Assembly (NCBI GenBank): GCA_017544185.1
Contig: JAFYEQ010000001.1
Span: 1 to 10,083, forward strand
DNA from: Oscillospiraceae bacterium
GTDB lineage: Bacteria > Bacillota > Clostridia > Oscillospirales > Ruminococcaceae
Direction: 5' to 3'
DNA length: 10,083 nucleotides
Below are positions 1-7,126 of the stretch, one piece after another. Each line of letters opens with the position of its first letter. Position 1 is the first letter of the stretch. The position numbers and the translations under genes were made by a program. The notes under the pieces are model-generated. The model was not told where the DNA came from. It was given only the letters and a program-made list of their open reading frames with translations, and did no database searches.

Positions 1-1520
1 TCCTCGCCGATGAATATGGTAGCGAACCTTGCGTCGCCGCGGAGATTCTTGATCAGCTTGCGGGTCAGCTTATAAGCCGCACGGGTGATATCGCGGTCGG
101 AGAAGGACATCCTGCCGTTCTCCAGAGCGAGGATATCTCCAGCCTTGATGTCATGTCCGCCGAAGGACGAGTTGCGGGCTGCGAAGGTGACGAGACCGGA
201 CTGGGTGCGCTCGTAAGCCTTGCTCATATTGTCCATATTGGTCTCAAGGTCCGCATCGGGATCGAAGGCCATCAGAGCGGATACGCCCTGGGGTATGGAC
301 GTGGTATGCATAACGGCCATGGTCTTCTTGGAGAGCTTCATAGCCTGCTCTGCTGCCATGATGATGTTCTTGTTGTTGGGGAGCACGATGACTACCTCAG
401 CGGGTACGGAGTATACCGCACGGAGGATATCGTCGGAGGACGGGTTCATGGACTGGCCGCCGATGACTACCTTGTCTACGCCGGAGTCGATGAACATATC
501 CAGAAGGCCGCTGCCGTTGGCAACAGCGACGATGCCGTACTTCTTCTCGGGAGCCACGGGCTCGGGAGACTTGGAGAGGAGCATCTCGCGCATCCTCTGC
601 TCGCGCTGGAGCTTCATATTGTCTACCTTCATATTGCTGAGATAGCCCATGGTGAGGCCCTTCTCGAAGGCAAGACCGGGATTGTTGGTGTGGACGTGTA
701 TCTTTATGATATCGTCGTCATGTACCACAACGACGCAGTTGCCGATGGACTCCAGATATGCCCTGAGCTTGGCTGCGTCCTCATCTGTGTTCCTGCCGTT
801 GACGATGTACTCCGTGCAGTAGGAGTATACGATCTCCTCGTCGTCGCGTATATCTATATGGAGCTTGCTCTTGGCGCTGCTGTCGGTGGAGGAGGGCATG
901 GAACGGGGCTCACCCTTGAATGCCTTGAGCATCTCGGTGAATATGACCACAAGGCCCTTGCCGCCCGCGTCTACAACGCCGGCCTTTTTGAGTATGGGGA
1001 GCTGCTCGGGGGTCTTGTCCAGAGCGCTCTGTGCAGCCTCCACCATGTCCGACCACTGTACTATCACGTCATTGGTCAGGAAGGAGCTCTGACGAGCCTT
1101 CTCCGATGCCACGCGGGCAACGGTGAGTATAGTACCCTCCGCAGGCTTCATGACAGCCTTGTATGCTGCCTCCACGCCTATCTCGAGAGCGGTGGCGATA
1201 TTGTCGCATGTAGCCTCGGTGCAGCCCTCAAGGCCCTTTGCGAAGCCTCTGAACAGCAGAGAGGTGATAACGCCCGAGTTGCCTCTGGCACCGCGCAGCA
1301 TAGCAGACGCAGCGGTCTTAGCCACAGTGGAGACGTCCTCGCTGTCGCTTATGAGGCCCAGCTCCTTGGCAGCGTTGCCCAGAGTGAGGGACATATTCGT
1401 GCCTGTGTCCCCGTCGGGAACGGGATATACATTGAGTTCATCGATCTGTTTTTTAACGTCGCCCAGAGTCAGGGACGCGGATATAAGTGCTTCCTTGAGC
1501 ATTTTGCCGCTGATAGGCAT
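1..1520 (-). CDS. fakA: Fatty acid kinase FakA (YloV, DhaL/DAK-phosphatase family), C-terminus cut off
   Basis: ATP-dependent kinase that phosphorylates fatty acids held by FakB (DegV-family) carrier proteins, making acyl-phosphate for phospholipid synthesis in the cytoplasm. Reading the minus strand from ATG 1520 gives 506 complete codons before the window ends; family members are about 550 residues, so roughly 40-50 are missing. The N-terminal DhaL kinase domain shows the Mg/ATP-binding motif NVYPVPDGDTGTNM (D36, D38 in PDGDTG), RGARGNSGV near residues 77-83 and GVVDAGGKGL at 181-190. The middle domain carries YCTEY (C235) and HVH (H275, H277), matching the Cys-His-His metal site described in FakA. 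The rest matches the FakB-interacting C-terminal region. The start is chosen because GGAGG at 1528-1532 lies 7 nt upstream; an in-frame ATG at 1526 is too close to it. A strong promoter sits upstream. The usual Asp23-family partner gene (yloU) is not upstream, so fakA appears to be the first gene of its unit. Confidence 0.93.
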   Translation of the reverse strand, partial: MPISGKMLKEALISASLTLGDVKKQIDELNVYPVPDGDTGTNMSLTLGNAAKELGLISDSEDVSTVAKTAASAMLRGARGNSGVITSLLFRGFAKGLEGCTEATCDNIATALEIGVEAAYKAVMKPAEGTILTVARVASEKARQSSFLTNDVIVQWSDMVEAAQSALDKTPEQLPILKKAGVVDAGGKGLVVIFTEMLKAFKGEPRSMPSSTDSSAKSKLHIDIRDDEEIVYSYCTEYIVNGRNTDEDAAKLRAYLESIGNCVVVVHDDDIIKIHVHTNNPGLAFEKGLTMGYLSNMKVDNMKLQREQRMREMLLSKSPEPVAPEKKYGIVAVANGSGLLDMFIDSGVDKVVIGGQSMNPSSDDILRAVYSVPAEVVIVLPNNKNIIMAAEQAMKLSKKTMAVMHTTSIPQGVSALMAFDPDADLETNMDNMSKAYERTQSGLVTFAARNSSFGGHDIKAGDILALENGRMSFSDRDITRAAYKLTRKLIKNLRGDARFATIFIGE

Positions 1521-1570
1521 GATCATTCCTCCAACCGTGAGATGTCATGAGATGTATGACTTAACATCTT

Positions 1571-1599
1571 ATTATAACATATCCGTATGGATATGTCAA
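1571..1599 (-). promoter_or_regulatory. Perfect-consensus sigma-A promoter of fakA
   Basis: On the minus strand TTGACA (1599-1594) and TATAAT (1576-1571) are separated by exactly 17 bp, and TGT directly before the -10 gives an extended -10. Transcription should start near 1564, leaving a leader of about 45 nt before the fakA start codon. A site this close to consensus predicts strong expression unless repressed; the spacer is itself a palindrome, listed separately. Confidence 0.88.
1577..1596. promoter_or_regulatory. Candidate operator: 20-bp palindrome filling the fakA promoter spacer
   Basis: ACATATCC-GTAT-GGATATGT is a perfect inverted repeat with 8-bp arms. It begins immediately beside the -10 hexamer and covers half of the -35 hexamer, the expected place for a repressor that blocks RNA polymerase. 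It does not resemble the FapR operator known from lipid regulation in Bacillus. A MerR-type activator would normally need a 19-20 bp spacer, and this one is 17. The regulator is unknown. Confidence 0.5.
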
Positions 1600-1666
1600 G
1601 GGGTCATGATGAAGTTATTTTGAGAATATTTTCAGACAGTGTGGCCATTGGCGGGCAGAGAAGGAA

Positions 1667-1763
1667 GGGAGGGAATGGGGGCGGCCTCCGGAGGGCAGAG
1701 GCTGGGACGGGATGTTCGGACGTATACGCGGGCGGATACATAGGTCCGCCCCTACGATATCCG
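1667..1763. repeat. G-rich palindromic intergenic repeat-like element
   Basis: No gene is visible here. The stretch starts with runs of G (GGG at 1667 and 1671, five G at 1677-1681), passes through the palindrome CCTCCGGAGG (1685-1694), and ends in an inverted repeat GGGCGGA (1730-1736) / TCCGCCC (1745-1751) with an 8-nt loop, followed by CTACG. The wording GGGCGGA...TCCGCCCCTACG resembles short non-coding repeats scattered between genes in many Clostridia genomes; that comparison is from memory. Only one copy is in this window, so repetitiveness is not shown here. The flanks 1600-1666 and 1764-1800 show nothing further. Confidence 0.5.
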
Positions 1764-1800
1764 TTCTAAGTGCTCTCGCAGTTCCTGACACCCTGCGTAT

Positions 1801-1829
1801 TTGACTTATTGTATGTTCATTCATAATAT
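1801..1829 (+). promoter_or_regulatory. Upstream promoter of the MetRS-like gene
   Basis: TTGACT (1801-1806), a 17-bp spacer and TAATAT (1824-1829) form a good sigma-A promoter facing the MetRS-like gene. It would start transcription near 1836, inside the -35 region of the second promoter, so the two probably act as a tandem pair. Confidence 0.6.
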
Positions 1830-1834
1830 ATCTA

Positions 1835-1863
1835 TTGTTTTTTATTTTCGGATGTGGTATAAT
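1835..1863 (+). promoter_or_regulatory. Main promoter of the MetRS-like gene, extended -10
   Basis: TTGTTT (1835-1840), a 17-bp spacer and a perfect TATAAT (1858-1863) preceded by TGG form an extended -10 promoter. The start point would be near 1870, giving a leader of about 40 nt. That is too short for a T-box, the usual tRNA-sensing control of aminoacyl-tRNA synthetase genes in Bacillota. Confidence 0.75.
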
Positions 1864-1877
1864 ATAGACAGTCTATA
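1863..1877. promoter_or_regulatory. Candidate operator palindrome at the MetRS-like gene start point
   Basis: TATAGAC-A-GTCTATA is a perfect inverted repeat with 7-bp arms centred on 1870, directly after the -10 box and over the predicted transcription start. This suits a small repressor site, or a short hairpin at the 5' end of the message. The arms are AT-rich, so chance is possible. Confidence 0.35.
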
Positions 1878-1910
1878 CCATAAACTCTATATATCCGGGA
1901 GGACAACGCT

Positions 1911-3914
1911 TTGAGCGAGAAAAACAAACGGCTCACCCGTGAGGAAAGGCCCTCATTCCCAAAGAGAGCGATCATCACGGGCGGTATGCCTTATGGCAAT
2001 AAGACGCTGCACTTCGGACACGTAGGCGGCGTGTTCGTGTTTGCCGATGTGTACGCCAGGTTCCTGCGCGACAGGATCGGCAAGGACAATGTGATATTCG
2101 TATCCGGCACCGACTGCTACGGCTCTCCCATCGCAGAGGGCTACCGCAAGGCGGTGGAAGCAGGCTTCGAGGGCACCATCGAGGACTATGTGCGCCGCAA
2201 CCACGAGGATCAGAAGAGCACATTGGCTGACTATGATATATCCTTAGATCTCTTCGGAGCATCGGGCCTCGATGATACCGCAGAGATGCACCGTCAGGTG
2301 TCGGAGGAAGTGATACGCAGGCTCTACGAGCTTGGCCATCTCCGCAGACGCACCACGGCGCAGTTCTACGATGAGAAGGCACAGATGTTCCTCAACGGCA
2401 GGCAGGTCGTGGGCAAATGTCCCGTACAGGGCTGCCAGTCCGAGAAGGGCTACGCCGACGAGTGCGACATGGGCCATCAGTACGACCCTATCAACCTTAT
2501 AGATCCCCGCAGCACCCTCACAGGTGACGAGCCTGTCATGAAGGACGTGGTCAACTGGTACTTCCGTCTCCCCGACTTCATAGACCTGCTCAAGGCAGCA
2601 GCTGCCGATATGGAGGGCAGGGACAATGTGCGCCAGGTGGTGACCAAGACCATCAAGGAGTTCTTGGAGCCTCCCGTCACCTACGTGATGAAGACCTATA
2701 CCGATACCTACAACGAGCTCGCTCCTCAGATGCCTCATCATGAGTACATCGAGGAGCCTAAGAAGACGTCCTTCACGCTGAAGTTCGATACCCTTTCCGA
2801 CAGAGATGCCGCATCCAAGCTCCTCACCGAGCACGGCGTCCGCTTCAGGGAGGGCAAGACCCTTGTCCCTTTCAGGCTCACGGGCAACTGCGAATGGGGC
2901 GTGCCCGCTCCTTCCCTTGAGGGCGAGAGCGGTCTGACTGTGTGGGTATGGCCCGAGTCCCTCTGGGCACCCATATCCTTCACCAAGGCATATCTGGCGC
3001 GTCAGGGGCGCGATCCCGAGGAGTGGCGCAGCTACTGGTGTGATGAGGATGCTCAGGTGTACCAGTTCATAGGACAGGACAATATATATTTCTACGGCGT
3101 GGCACAGACAGGTATGTGGCTGGCGTTCCAGAGCAGTGAGCTGTCGGATATATCCGTGAACGATACCAAGGGCCATCTGCGTCTCCCCGTACTGGTGGCC
3201 AACCATCATATACTCTTCCTTGACAAAAAGGCCTCCTCCAGCGGCAATATCAAGCCTCCCATGGCTCATGAGCTGCTGGACCTGTACACCGCAGAGCAGC
3301 TGCGTATGCACTGGCTGGGCCTCAGTCTGGGCATGAGGAGCGTATCCTTCCAGCCAAAGCCCTTAGATCCCAACGCCAAGGAAGACGCTCAGGACCCCGT
3401 ACTCAACGAAGGCGGACTGCTCACCAACGTGTACAACCGCATGGTGCGCACGGTGTTCTACGATGTGCAGAAATACCTTGACGGCGTGATGCCCGCCGGT
3501 ACTGTATCTCAGAATGTTCTGGATGAGTCTGAGCAGGCTGTGCTCACATACGAGCGGTTCATGTACCGCACGGAGTTCCATCAGGTGATATACGTGCTGG
3601 ACTCCTATATACGCAAGGCGAGCAAGTATATGTCCCGTGCCAAGTCAGAGGCTGACAAGTCCGGAGATATGACCGTGATACGTCAGTACCTCACGGACGT
3701 GTTCCACTACATAAAGACTGCAGCAGTACTGCTGCATCCCATCGCTCCACGCGGCACTGAGATGGTGCGCGAGTACCTGTGCATGGATGAGTCCCTCTGG
3801 GATTGGGAGCATATATTCGATACCTTTGCCGATATGGGCGGCGAGAGAAAGCTCAAGTTCCTTGAGCCCAAGGTGGACTTCTTCACCCGTCACCCGTCTC
3901 AGTTCAAACAGTGA
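1911..3914 (+). CDS. Divergent methionyl-tRNA synthetase-like class I tRNA ligase
   Basis: Resembles methionyl-tRNA synthetase, which charges tRNA with methionine using ATP. Class I features in order: ITGGMPYGNKTLHFGH near 22-37 (HIGH box as HFGH, 34-37); a zinc-knuckle-like C170, C175, C185, H189; WGVPAP at 329-334; FIGQDNIYFY at 386-395; a degenerate KMSKS loop K439-K-A-S-S-S-G-N446; and a helical tRNA-binding region with NVYNR (506-510). At 667 aa the length suits MetRS, but there is no C-terminal EMAP-type tRNA-binding domain. Against the remembered E. coli enzyme, the pocket segment WLDAPIGY reads WVWPESLW (345-352), His301 is Tyr395, and the anticodon-stacking PW pair reads K572-Y573. 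About 60 residues (275-330) look like an insertion. It starts with TTG, supported by GGGAGGA (1897-1903) 7 nt upstream. It is probably co-transcribed with the vWA gene 50 bp downstream. Fold confident; amino acid specificity, or even aminoacylation, is not. Confidence 0.85.
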   Translation: MSEKNKRLTREERPSFPKRAIITGGMPYGNKTLHFGHVGGVFVFADVYARFLRDRIGKDNVIFVSGTDCYGSPIAEGYRKAVEAGFEGTIEDYVRRNHEDQKSTLADYDISLDLFGASGLDDTAEMHRQVSEEVIRRLYELGHLRRRTTAQFYDEKAQMFLNGRQVVGKCPVQGCQSEKGYADECDMGHQYDPINLIDPRSTLTGDEPVMKDVVNWYFRLPDFIDLLKAAAADMEGRDNVRQVVTKTIKEFLEPPVTYVMKTYTDTYNELAPQMPHHEYIEEPKKTSFTLKFDTLSDRDAASKLLTEHGVRFREGKTLVPFRLTGNCEWGVPAPSLEGESGLTVWVWPESLWAPISFTKAYLARQGRDPEEWRSYWCDEDAQVYQFIGQDNIYFYGVAQTGMWLAFQSSELSDISVNDTKGHLRLPVLVANHHILFLDKKASSSGNIKPPMAHELLDLYTAEQLRMHWLGLSLGMRSVSFQPKPLDPNAKEDAQDPVLNEGGLLTNVYNRMVRTVFYDVQKYLDGVMPAGTVSQNVLDESEQAVLTYERFMYRTEFHQVIYVLDSYIRKASKYMSRAKSEADKSGDMTVIRQYLTDVFHYIKTAAVLLHPIAPRGTEMVREYLCMDESLWDWEHIFDTFADMGGERKLKFLEPKVDFFTRHPSQFKQ

Positions 3915-3964
3915 TCTATCGCTCATGACCGTTAGCAGTGTATGTGCTGCAAGGAAGTGACAAA

Positions 3965-6900
3965 ATGGCCAAGAAAAAGACCGGTAAGAAGCCTCAGGAC
4001 CCCGAAAGGGCCGTGACTGATAAGAAAAAGAAAGTCCCTGGTGCCGACCGTAAGATATCGGGATCCGAGCAGGCGGAGATAAAGAAGGCTGCAGCTGCCG
4101 CTCACGACGCTGAGACCGCGGCTGAGACGATAGATGAGACAGTAAAGGATGCCGCAGAGAAGGCTGTGACTGATACAGCTGCCGAAAAGACTGCCACGGC
4201 AGATGCCGGAGCAGCCGAGGGAGCCGTGAAGAAAGCCGAAGACGGTGAAAAGAAGCCCGACGGCGAAGAGGACTGGACCACCACCGAGAACGTATACGAG
4301 CGCATTGCCCGTCGTGAACACGAACGGACGGAGCCCAAGCTCAAGACCGTACAGGTGTCGCGTGACTATCGCGAGAGGACGGAGGAGCCGTCCGCTCCTG
4401 TGGAGGAAGCACCTCAGGAGACCTCGTCACATAAGAAGCATTCGGGTCCTCCCCTCACCGAGGAGCAGAGACGGCGCATAGCCGCTATGGAGAACTTGCT
4501 CGACCGCGATCTGGACTCTGTGCGCCAGAAGCGTGATGAGGAAGAGGCTGCGGAGCGCCAGCGTCAGGAAGCAAGTCGCAAGAAGGAACAGGAGCGTATC
4601 GACAGGCTCGCCAGGAGACAGCGCGAGCTGGAGGAGCGCGAGGCTCATGCCGAGGAGCACGCGAAGCTCCTTGAGGAGGCCAAGGCTCAGGCGAAGCTGC
4701 AGGGCAAGGACGATGTAGCGCGTGAGACCGCAGGAGGGGCCACCTCCCACGGCACATCGAAGGTGCGCGACAAAGCGGTGGAGAAGTCCTTCAATGCAGG
4801 GCTCTTCCAGATGGGGATATTCCGCGTGGTACTGTTGATACTGGTACTGCTCGGGCTCCTCTATGCAGCGGCTTTCCTGTATACCCGCAATATCAACGAA
4901 AAGTTCTATGACGATCTCACCGTGCAGCTCACGGGACAGGACAAGCTGGTATCCGATCAGTCCAGGCCGTATACCCTCCCCGGCAGCGCAGGTATGACCG
5001 AGGATCAGAAGAGCTCGGCGTCCCTTTCCAAGTGGCTCCCCGATAGCGATTATGACGGTCTGGTGGATACGCTGGAGATACAGATAGGCTCCAATCCTCT
5101 GAAGCGCGACACCAACGGCAACAAGATCCCCGATGGTGCGGAGTATATGACGGGCAACGATCCCGCGGCCCCCGCCAACGATACCATCACCGATTCCATG
5201 ACCAAGGAGCTGACCCTCACCTCCGACCGCCTCACTCTAAACGTACACGGTATACCCATATCGGGCAACGTATCCGTCGAACCTGTGGGAAATAACAGTA
5301 TCAACGGTACTCCCGGACTTATCGAGCATGCCTATGAGATATGGGCGACCGAGGATCCGGGCGATATGGAGCTGACCTTCGCGTACCCCGTGAACATAGT
5401 GCAGTCCAAGGGGTACAACGAGAGCGCGCTCAGCGTGTTCAGGTTCGACTCCGAAGATCTCGCCTTCCATCAGGTGCAGAGCCAGCACGATGCTGAGTCG
5501 GCGACCGTCACCGCGCATGTGAAGGAGAGCGGCATATACGCTGTCTGCGACACGTCCGTAGTGATGCAGAAGGGCAGCACACAGGTGTTCTTCCTCATAG
5601 ACAACTCGGGCTCCATGTACCCCGAGGAGCTGTGCACGGGCTCTGAGGAGAACGACGTGAACTTCAAGCGCCTCGACTTCGCCACCAGCCTTATCGACAT
5701 GATAGGCGACCAGGCACGCTACGGCGCAGGCGAGTTCTCGGGCAACTACACCAACATAGTCCCCATATCCGATGACAGAGAGAACGTGAAGGCGAAGATA
5801 TCCGCACTGCGCGATGTGGTGCCTCCCTTCTCCGGTACAAATATAGCGAACGCCATACACAAAGCCATATCGGAGTTCGGCACTATCAACGCTGCCGACA
5901 AGAACTACATCATACTTCTGACAGACGGCATGAACTCCAAGTCAGACCCTGCGCTGGACAATGCGGTGATAGAGGCTGCCAAGAAGTGCAACATCACGGT
6001 GTTCACGGTAGGTCTGGGCAAGGACATCGATGCCAACTACCTCAATACCATCGCTTCCGAGACCAACGGTCAGTTCTTCCAGGCGACCAATGCAGATGCT
6101 CTGGCGAATATCTATGAGAAGATAGAGCACTTCATGTCCTATAATCAGGTGATCATCGAGGAGGAGACGGGCAGGAAGGGATACATCGTAGCTGACTCCG
6201 GCCTGAACGTAAAGCGCGACGGTATGGGCTACAACAACTTCAGGTCCGACTTTGCTCCCAACGGTGCGGACGTGGGCATAGCAGGTCTCATCAGAGACTA
6301 CTACACCGGTGCGCTGGCTGACAAGGCCGACGGCTACACCACCAAGGACGGCAGGAAAGTGCCCGGGTATGACATATCCGGCATAGCAGAGCTCAAGGAC
6401 GGCAAGCTGGATCTGCACGACATCAAGGTAGGCCTTCTGGACAAGTACGATGAGTATCTGATCATAAACAAGAAGTGGGCATTCAACAATGTATCCGACT
6501 CCATGCTGACCTATACTCCCAAGACCAGAGAGTTCATAGACAAGGCAGGGTTCCGCGTGATCAGCGCAGGATTTGACTTCAAGGCGCCCGAGGAGACGGA
6601 GATCGACAAGCTGCTGCGAAAGATCACCTTCCATGAGGTGAAGCCCTTCCGCAGATACGAATGTGTCCTCATAGACTCCTCCCTCGCTACGGGATCGGAT
6701 CTTGAGGTGCTGAACATGATCCACTGGTACAACGATCTGCCCGATTCCGCAGAGCATCAGGTATACGACTTCGGATATGACGGAGATACTGCCTTTGACA
6801 TGCTCACCACAGAGCTGGAGAAGGGCGCTCCCGCAGTCATCATATACAACGGCTCCGCGCTCAATGCGATAAGGCTCACAAGAGACATCAAGGATCCCGA

Positions 6901-7057
6901 TCTGTTCGTCCTTGATGCATACGACAGCAACACCCCCGACCGTGCTACCAAGATAGAGATGAGACGTACTCCTCTCTACAGCAACGGACATTCGTCGTAT
7001 CAATACGCTGCTTCCCGCAACGGCACGGAAGCTCCGCTGCAGATACTTGTAAAGTAA
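3965..7057 (+). CDS. Membrane-anchored von Willebrand factor A protein with coiled coil, type-3 repeat and C39-like C-terminal domain
   Basis: A 1030-aa single-pass protein of unknown role. Residues 1-160 are Lys/Glu/Ala-rich and low complexity. Residues 165-250 form a charged coiled coil (RQKRDEEEAAERQRQ-type). Residues 288-306 (VVLLILVLLGLLYAAAFLY) are a membrane helix; with no signal peptide and a basic N-terminus, the N-side should be cytoplasmic and the rest outside. Residues 360-404 are thrombospondin type-3-like calcium repeats (DSDYDGLVDTLE, then DTNGNKIPDGAE). The vWA domain spans about 540-725 with a complete metal-ion-dependent adhesion site: D546-x-S548-x-S550, T625 and D654. The C-terminal part ends with GAPAVIIYNGSALNAIRL and DAYDSNTP, resembling C39/papain-like peptidase folds but with Ser-Ala where GHA is expected, so probably inactive. 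ATG 3965 is preferred over GTG 3938 because AAGGAAG lies upstream of it and GTG has no ribosome binding site. It follows the MetRS-like gene by 50 bp. Confidence 0.85.
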   Translation: MAKKKTGKKPQDPERAVTDKKKKVPGADRKISGSEQAEIKKAAAAAHDAETAAETIDETVKDAAEKAVTDTAAEKTATADAGAAEGAVKKAEDGEKKPDGEEDWTTTENVYERIARREHERTEPKLKTVQVSRDYRERTEEPSAPVEEAPQETSSHKKHSGPPLTEEQRRRIAAMENLLDRDLDSVRQKRDEEEAAERQRQEASRKKEQERIDRLARRQRELEEREAHAEEHAKLLEEAKAQAKLQGKDDVARETAGGATSHGTSKVRDKAVEKSFNAGLFQMGIFRVVLLILVLLGLLYAAAFLYTRNINEKFYDDLTVQLTGQDKLVSDQSRPYTLPGSAGMTEDQKSSASLSKWLPDSDYDGLVDTLEIQIGSNPLKRDTNGNKIPDGAEYMTGNDPAAPANDTITDSMTKELTLTSDRLTLNVHGIPISGNVSVEPVGNNSINGTPGLIEHAYEIWATEDPGDMELTFAYPVNIVQSKGYNESALSVFRFDSEDLAFHQVQSQHDAESATVTAHVKESGIYAVCDTSVVMQKGSTQVFFLIDNSGSMYPEELCTGSEENDVNFKRLDFATSLIDMIGDQARYGAGEFSGNYTNIVPISDDRENVKAKISALRDVVPPFSGTNIANAIHKAISEFGTINAADKNYIILLTDGMNSKSDPALDNAVIEAAKKCNITVFTVGLGKDIDANYLNTIASETNGQFFQATNADALANIYEKIEHFMSYNQVIIEEETGRKGYIVADSGLNVKRDGMGYNNFRSDFAPNGADVGIAGLIRDYYTGALADKADGYTTKDGRKVPGYDISGIAELKDGKLDLHDIKVGLLDKYDEYLIINKKWAFNNVSDSMLTYTPKTREFIDKAGFRVISAGFDFKAPEETEIDKLLRKITFHEVKPFRRYECVLIDSSLATGSDLEVLNMIHWYNDLPDSAEHQVYDFGYDGDTAFDMLTTELEKGAPAVIIYNGSALNAIRLTRDIKDPDLFVLDAYDSNTPDRATKIEMRRTPLYSNGHSSYQYAASRNGTEAPLQILVK

Positions 7058-7064
7058 GACGACC

Positions 7065-7090
7065 TATCCCCTCACATATGTGAGGGGATA
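7065..7090 (+). repeat. Perfect 26-bp palindrome (RNA hairpin) between the vWA and GNAT genes
   Basis: TATCCCCTCACAT joined to its exact reverse complement forms a stem of about 11 bp with an ATAT loop, starting 7 nt after the vWA stop codon. No T-run follows on either strand, so it is not a standard intrinsic terminator. It could protect the 3' end of the vWA message, cause partial termination, or be a protein-binding site for the GNAT gene. Confidence 0.6.
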
Positions 7091-7126
7091 CTTGCAGATA
7101 GGCATAAAGAACACGGAGGTATCATC

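Noticed and set aside
1521..1526. ATG at 1526 (minus strand) as the fakA start
   Set aside because: It is only about 1 nt from GGAGG; ATG 1520 has the normal 7-nt spacing.
153..1550. Long plus-strand open frame (465 codons) opposite fakA
   Set aside because: The minus strand encodes a clear FakA with all family motifs; the plus frame gives a low-complexity His/Gly/Leu/Val-rich protein with no recognisable domain, an antisense by-product of codon bias.
1864..1910. T-box leader for the synthetase-like gene
   Set aside because: Only about 40 nt separate the promoter from the start codon, and no T-box sequence or terminator is present.
2244..3311. Minus-strand open frame of 355 codons inside the MetRS-like gene
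   Set aside because: It is antisense to a well-supported ligase, has no domain and no own ribosome binding site or promoter that I can see.
3938..3964. GTG at 3938 as the start of the vWA protein
   Set aside because: No ribosome binding site precedes it, while ATG 3965 has AAGGAAG at suitable spacing and begins a typical Lys-rich cytoplasmic N-terminus.
5942..7003. Minus-strand open frame of 353 codons inside the vWA gene
   Set aside because: It is antisense to the vWA coding region, shows no family motif and shares the shadow-frame composition.
7065..7090. Intrinsic terminator after the vWA gene
   Set aside because: The stem is perfect, but neither strand has a T-run after it.
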